NCBI GenBank assembly: GCA_964498785.1
Contig: CAZCJL010000202.1
Location: 1-7,879 of the forward strand
DNA length: 7,879 nt
Direction of reading: 5' to 3'
Origin: Mariaggregatimicrobium sp964498785
GTDB lineage: Bacteria; Zhuqueibacterota; Zhuqueibacteria; Thermofontimicrobiales; Thiofontviventaceae
Shown piece after piece: positions 5,032 through 7,879 of this stretch. Below the pieces are notes generated by a model. That model was not told the DNA's origin, searched no databases, and worked only from the letters and a program-made list of their open reading frames with translations. The position numbers and the translations under genes are program-made. Position 1 is the stretch's first letter. Each line of letters opens with the position of its first letter.

Positions 5032-7740
5032 TTACTCAAAAATTATTTCTATCGACCTGTCATCCGTTGATTTCACTGCCGAAATCCCTGAAAATCGTTT
5101 CATTTCGTCCTTCTCCGGCTCGCCGGCAACAATCGTGTATTTCCCCTGCTTGAATACTTTGGGTCTGAATGATTTCGGCGTTGCACGAACGGTGTACACA
5201 ATTTCATCAGTCGAATCATCGACGATTTGCACCACCGGCTGTTCCATACCTTTGAACTTTAGTTCCGGCAGCCAGGCAGCGGATTTGCGACCGTAATTGT
5301 CGTACATGGAAATTGTTATGGGCCAGTCCGGAAATTGGTCATCGGAATCCGGATTGGAAAAGCGCGGCCAGCATTCCATCGTGATTATTTGTTCACTTTT
5401 ATTGAACCGGATGATGCCGTATCCGGTGGCTCTGTCGAACAGTTCCACCGGCTGCTTTCCGGTCTCAAAAGGATTGGACGCTGCATGGACCGTGATGCGG
5501 TTGCCAAAGCCATCTTGATAGCGACCGGCATATCTCGGCGTGCCTTCGATGTGATTTTCGCCTTTATAATGCGGCACCCAGCGCCGGGGTGCGCTGTTGG
5601 CAATTGCCGGTACGCAGAATGAATAGCCGGCATCTTCCCAGTCATCGATGCCGTGATGCACCACACTGCCGAGGTGCTGATCACCGGCGATCATAAGAGC
5701 GAAGCCTTTGCGAATCTCTGCCAGCGCCTTATTCCTGCCGGTCTGGGGCCAGCCATTGGAATCGAAATCTTTCGCAGGAATGTGATTTTCAGGATAGGAA
5801 CCTTTGGGAATGGGATCGCCTTTGCCGTGTCCGTTTTTCAATTTATTCGAATCATTGGGTTTGGTCGCCACATTTGCAAAAACAGTCTGCGAGATCGTGG
5901 CTTTCATCTGTGCATCCTGCCAGTCGGCAGCCCAGTGGCGCAGAAAATCGAGCTGGCGCTCGCCCAGCAGTACAGCTTCGGGCACATCGGCTTTTTGGGT
6001 ATCATAATCCGGATCGAGCGGAAAACCACCCAGCATTTTTGCATCCGGCGCCACGTTGTTGGGCGAGGATTTGAACTTACGATCTTCCAGAATCGCAAAG
6101 CTGATTTCGCCGTAAAGTAGATCGGTAAAATACACGCCTATTCCCTGCTCGACGGGTTGAGGATCGAATGGATCGGGAAGATGGCTTGTTTGAGTGCGCT
6201 CCACCATTTTCACCCAGTCGGCAGGCATTTCATAGCCGCCGTATTCGTGACTGAAAAGCCACGGCTTCGTGCGGTAGCGTTCGGGTAATTCATTTTCATC
6301 TTCAGGCAATGGACGCGCCTTCTTACCGCTTTCACCCCAGAAATTTATTTGAAACACATCGTGATCATCCGGGATCATGACCGAAGGAATACGCCGCGTT
6401 AAATCACCGTGCGCCCAGTAAAAAAGATACCATTTATTGAGATAATTCAAATATGAGCTGAATTCGCCGCTCTTGTCGGAACGATATGGATGTCCTTCAT
6501 AAAGATTATCACCAGTATAGATCAGCAGGTCCGGCTGATGCATTTCAACATGCCTGTCCAGTTCACTGTGCGGGAACCAGATTGTATTCCCGCTGAAATC
6601 AAAATGCGGTCCCTGATTCCAGGGGATATAAAACGCCCGCGTTGTGTTCAGATTGCCGGTAAATGCCGCGACCACGATTTCGTTTTTATTCACCGGATCA
6701 CGCCGAAAGACGCCATCGTAAGTATACATTTTGGGGGCGCTATTTTCATCTGCATTTGGATAAACCACCCGAAAATCCTGGTCAGTTCGGGAATCCCAAT
6801 TTTCCACCCGAAAATGAGCTGTCCATCCCGGAATAACGATATCCGATTCAGCGACGATTTCCCATTTCTGCTTTCCGACCGGCGATGTTTGGAGCACAGC
6901 TTTCTGCAATCGATTCGTATCCACCGGCGCCAGTTGCGCCGTCATTTTGAGGATATTTTTGCTCAATGTATATTGAACCCCATAGATCGGACCATACGCC
7001 CGTTCATCATGGATTGCCAGTTTATCCCCTGAAACGAGCCAGTCTTCAAACCAGAATTTTGCGCCGTTCGCTGCTAACGCGATATTCCCGGTTAAGCGCT
7101 CTGTCGGAATGCCGGTGATTGTGGATTCGGCCAAAAGAATTGTGCCGGTGGAATCATACATGCGCAACGTGCAGATGAAGTCATCCACTTTCGGCATCAA
7201 TTGGAGTCTGAGAATTGCTCCGTTCTCAGTTACCGGTGCGACATTTTGAATCGATTCTTTCGCCGGCGGTATTGCCTTCAGGCTGTCTTCATTATCCAGA
7301 AAAATGATCTTTCCGCTTCCGGTCACCGCTGCCACAAGCCCACCGTTCTCACCGGAGGAAACGTGAATCAGCGAACGGGCGCGGTAATCCAGCTCCGCCG
7401 ATCCCGCACCGATGAGAAAGCCGGTCCATGCGTGATCGTTGTTTCCGGCAGGCTCCTGGATAAATCCGGTTTTCATGGACATCGTCAGATTTCCGGGAGA
7501 TGTCTTTAGCTCCCGTGTTAATAAATGGACTGTCCGCAGGGGTCGTTCGGCATTCATACATTCCAGCCTGCCGTTATTTATTTTCCAGTCTTCCAGCCGG
7601 TTTGACCAATATTCCGGTCCGATCCAGTAACGCTGTGTGCCGGTTGTCCAGCGGCTTCTGAAATCGACGTCATTTTTGGCACACGAAAATAACGCCAAAA
7701 AGATCAATCCAAATGTAATAATTAATTTGATAGATTTCAT
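5032..7740 (-). CDS. PhoD-like metallophosphatase lipoprotein with N-terminal concanavalin-like domain
   Basis: A 902-residue protein of the alkaline phosphatase D (PhoD-like) metallophosphatase family, expected to hydrolyse phosphomonoesters or phosphodiesters outside the cytoplasm using bound metal ions. Residues 1-19 are a lipoprotein signal with lipobox LFSC and lipidated Cys20. There is no twin-arginine motif, unlike Bacillus PhoD. Residues about 36-238 look like a concanavalin/LamG- or DUF1080-type beta-sandwich (WSNRLEDWKINNGRL, ending KFWFEDWLVSG). A beta-rich PhoD N-terminal-like region follows (about 245-345). The catalytic domain has PDLLIYTGDNLYE (403-415), PDDHDVF (457-463), LEDRKF (551-556), LLGERQLDFL (591-600) and AGDQHLG (685-691). 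Asp411, Asp459, His460, Asp687 and His689 are probable metal or active-site residues. The last 90 or so residues look like a beta accessory domain. Start 7740 is chosen over an ATG at 7815 because the longer frame would translate a palindromic repeat (IPAFAGMT). First gene of the putative operon. Family is secure; substrate and the N-terminal domain's ligand are unknown. Confidence 0.9.
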   Translation of the reverse strand: MKSIKLIITFGLIFLALFSCAKNDVDFRSRWTTGTQRYWIGPEYWSNRLEDWKINNGRLECMNAERPLRTVHLLTRELKTSPGNLTMSMKTGFIQEPAGNNDHAWTGFLIGAGSAELDYRARSLIHVSSGENGGLVAAVTGSGKIIFLDNEDSLKAIPPAKESIQNVAPVTENGAILRLQLMPKVDDFICTLRMYDSTGTILLAESTITGIPTERLTGNIALAANGAKFWFEDWLVSGDKLAIHDERAYGPIYGVQYTLSKNILKMTAQLAPVDTNRLQKAVLQTSPVGKQKWEIVAESDIVIPGWTAHFRVENWDSRTDQDFRVVYPNADENSAPKMYTYDGVFRRDPVNKNEIVVAAFTGNLNTTRAFYIPWNQGPHFDFSGNTIWFPHSELDRHVEMHQPDLLIYTGDNLYEGHPYRSDKSGEFSSYLNYLNKWYLFYWAHGDLTRRIPSVMIPDDHDVFQINFWGESGKKARPLPEDENELPERYRTKPWLFSHEYGGYEMPADWVKMVERTQTSHLPDPFDPQPVEQGIGVYFTDLLYGEISFAILEDRKFKSSPNNVAPDAKMLGGFPLDPDYDTQKADVPEAVLLGERQLDFLRHWAADWQDAQMKATISQTVFANVATKPNDSNKLKNGHGKGDPIPKGSYPENHIPAKDFDSNGWPQTGRNKALAEIRKGFALMIAGDQHLGSVVHHGIDDWEDAGYSFCVPAIANSAPRRWVPHYKGENHIEGTPRYAGRYQDGFGNRITVHAASNPFETGKQPVELFDRATGYGIIRFNKSEQIITMECWPRFSNPDSDDQFPDWPITISMYDNYGRKSAAWLPELKFKGMEQPVVQIVDDSTDEIVYTVRATPKSFRPKVFKQGKYTIVAGEPEKDEMKRFSGISAVKSTDDRSIEIIFE

Positions 7741-7744
7741 AAAA

Positions 7745-7750
7745 GAGCCT
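7745..7750 (-). promoter_or_regulatory. Weak ribosome binding site of the PhoD-like gene
   Basis: The minus strand reads AGGCTC, with AGG 7 bases before the ATG at 7740. It is a partial Shine-Dalgarno match, weaker than the one of the next gene, but correctly spaced and directly before a complete lipoprotein signal. That makes 7740 the better start than 7815. Confidence 0.45.
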
Positions 7751-7786
7751 GATTTATGTATTTCATTCAAGATTTTTATAAATGGT

Positions 7787-7812
7787 GTCATTCCTGCGAA
7801 TGCAGGAATCCC
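7787..7812. repeat. Palindromic GTCATTCC-type intergenic repeat
   Basis: ATTCCTGC (7790-7797) and GCAGGAAT (7802-7809) form a perfect 8-bp stem around the loop GAAT, flanked by GTC and CCC. The form GTCATTCC...GGAATCC is a widespread dispersed bacterial repeat, often mistranslated as IPAFAGMT. It lies 47 bases upstream of the PhoD-like start and would be in the 5' leader if transcription begins upstream. No T run follows on the minus strand, so it does not look like a terminator for the operon. Confidence 0.75.
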
Positions 7813-7840
7813 CAAAGTTTTAAATAATTAGTGCCTGAAC

Positions 7841-7870
7841 GAAAACTACTTATTTTCTATTTAAAATCAA
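7841..7870 (-). promoter_or_regulatory. Candidate Bacteroidetes-type promoter for the operon
   Basis: On the minus strand TTG (7870-7868), 19 bases, then TAGTTTTC (7848-7841) approximates the Bacteroidetes TTG / TAnnTTTG promoter pattern, with the final G replaced by C. Transcription would start near 7835, leaving a leader of about 95 bases that includes the palindrome at 7787-7812. The region is AT-rich, so a chance match is quite possible, and it applies only if the host uses that promoter type. Confidence 0.2.
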
Positions 7871-7879
7871 AACATTGCT

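Noticed and set aside
7741..7815. N-terminal extension of the PhoD-like protein from an ATG at 7815
   Set aside because: The extension translates a palindromic repeat (IPAFAGMT is its usual mistranslation) and buries the lipoprotein signal that starts at 7740.
7850..7879. Possible C-terminal end of an upstream minus-strand gene, stopping at TAA 7850-7852
   Set aside because: Only nine codons are in the window, the stretch is AT-rich, and another frame also stops at once. It cannot be told from intergenic sequence, and it overlaps the candidate promoter.
1..7879. CRISPR array, tRNA, rRNA, insertion sequence or phage genes
   Set aside because: No regularly spaced direct repeats, cloverleaf sequence, transposase or integrase frame or terminal repeats were seen on either strand.

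Overview
This window holds three large genes. All are on the minus strand, all encode exported proteins, and they are read right to left in the order: PhoD-like metallophosphatase lipoprotein (7740 to 5032), DUF5060-type glycoside hydrolase lipoprotein (4981 to 2795), family GH3 glycosidase with a PA14 insert (2640 to 58). Together they fill about 95% of the window. The gaps are 50 and 154 bases, so the three probably form one transcription unit, or the distal part of a larger carbohydrate-degradation locus. No transporter, SusC/SusD pair, regulator, sulfatase, RNA gene, CRISPR array, transposase or integrase is visible.

Organism: the style suggests the Fibrobacteres-Chlorobi-Bacteroidetes (FCB) side of the bacteria, for example Bacteroidetes or Calditrichota/KSB1-like lineages. 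Base composition is near even or slightly AT-rich. Two enzymes are surface or periplasmic lipoproteins, PA14 and chitobiase-type C-terminal modules are used, and the intergenic gaps carry palindromes of the GTCATTCTGAACGA and GTCATTCC type, which are dispersed in many genomes of that group. This assignment is inference. No marker gene is present.

Layout: 1-57 is spacer below the GH3 gene with only a weak short hairpin. 58-2640 is the GH3 enzyme. 2641-2794 is a spacer with two strong inverted repeats side by side. 2795-4981 is the DUF5060 hydrolase. 4982-5031 is a short AT-rich spacer carrying a strong ribosome binding site. 5032-7740 is the PhoD-like protein. 7741-7879 is the leader, with a third palindrome and a weak candidate promoter.

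How they may work together: the GH3 enzyme should release terminal beta-linked sugars from oligosaccharides. The DUF5060 protein looks like a clan GH-A (TIM-barrel) hydrolase acting on a larger or decorated glycan. The PhoD-like protein should cleave phosphomonoester or phosphodiester bonds outside the cytoplasm. The combination hints at breakdown of a phosphorylated glycan or glycoconjugate, but no substrate can be read from the sequence. Two of the gene starts were moved inward because the longest open frames begin inside palindromic intergenic repeats.
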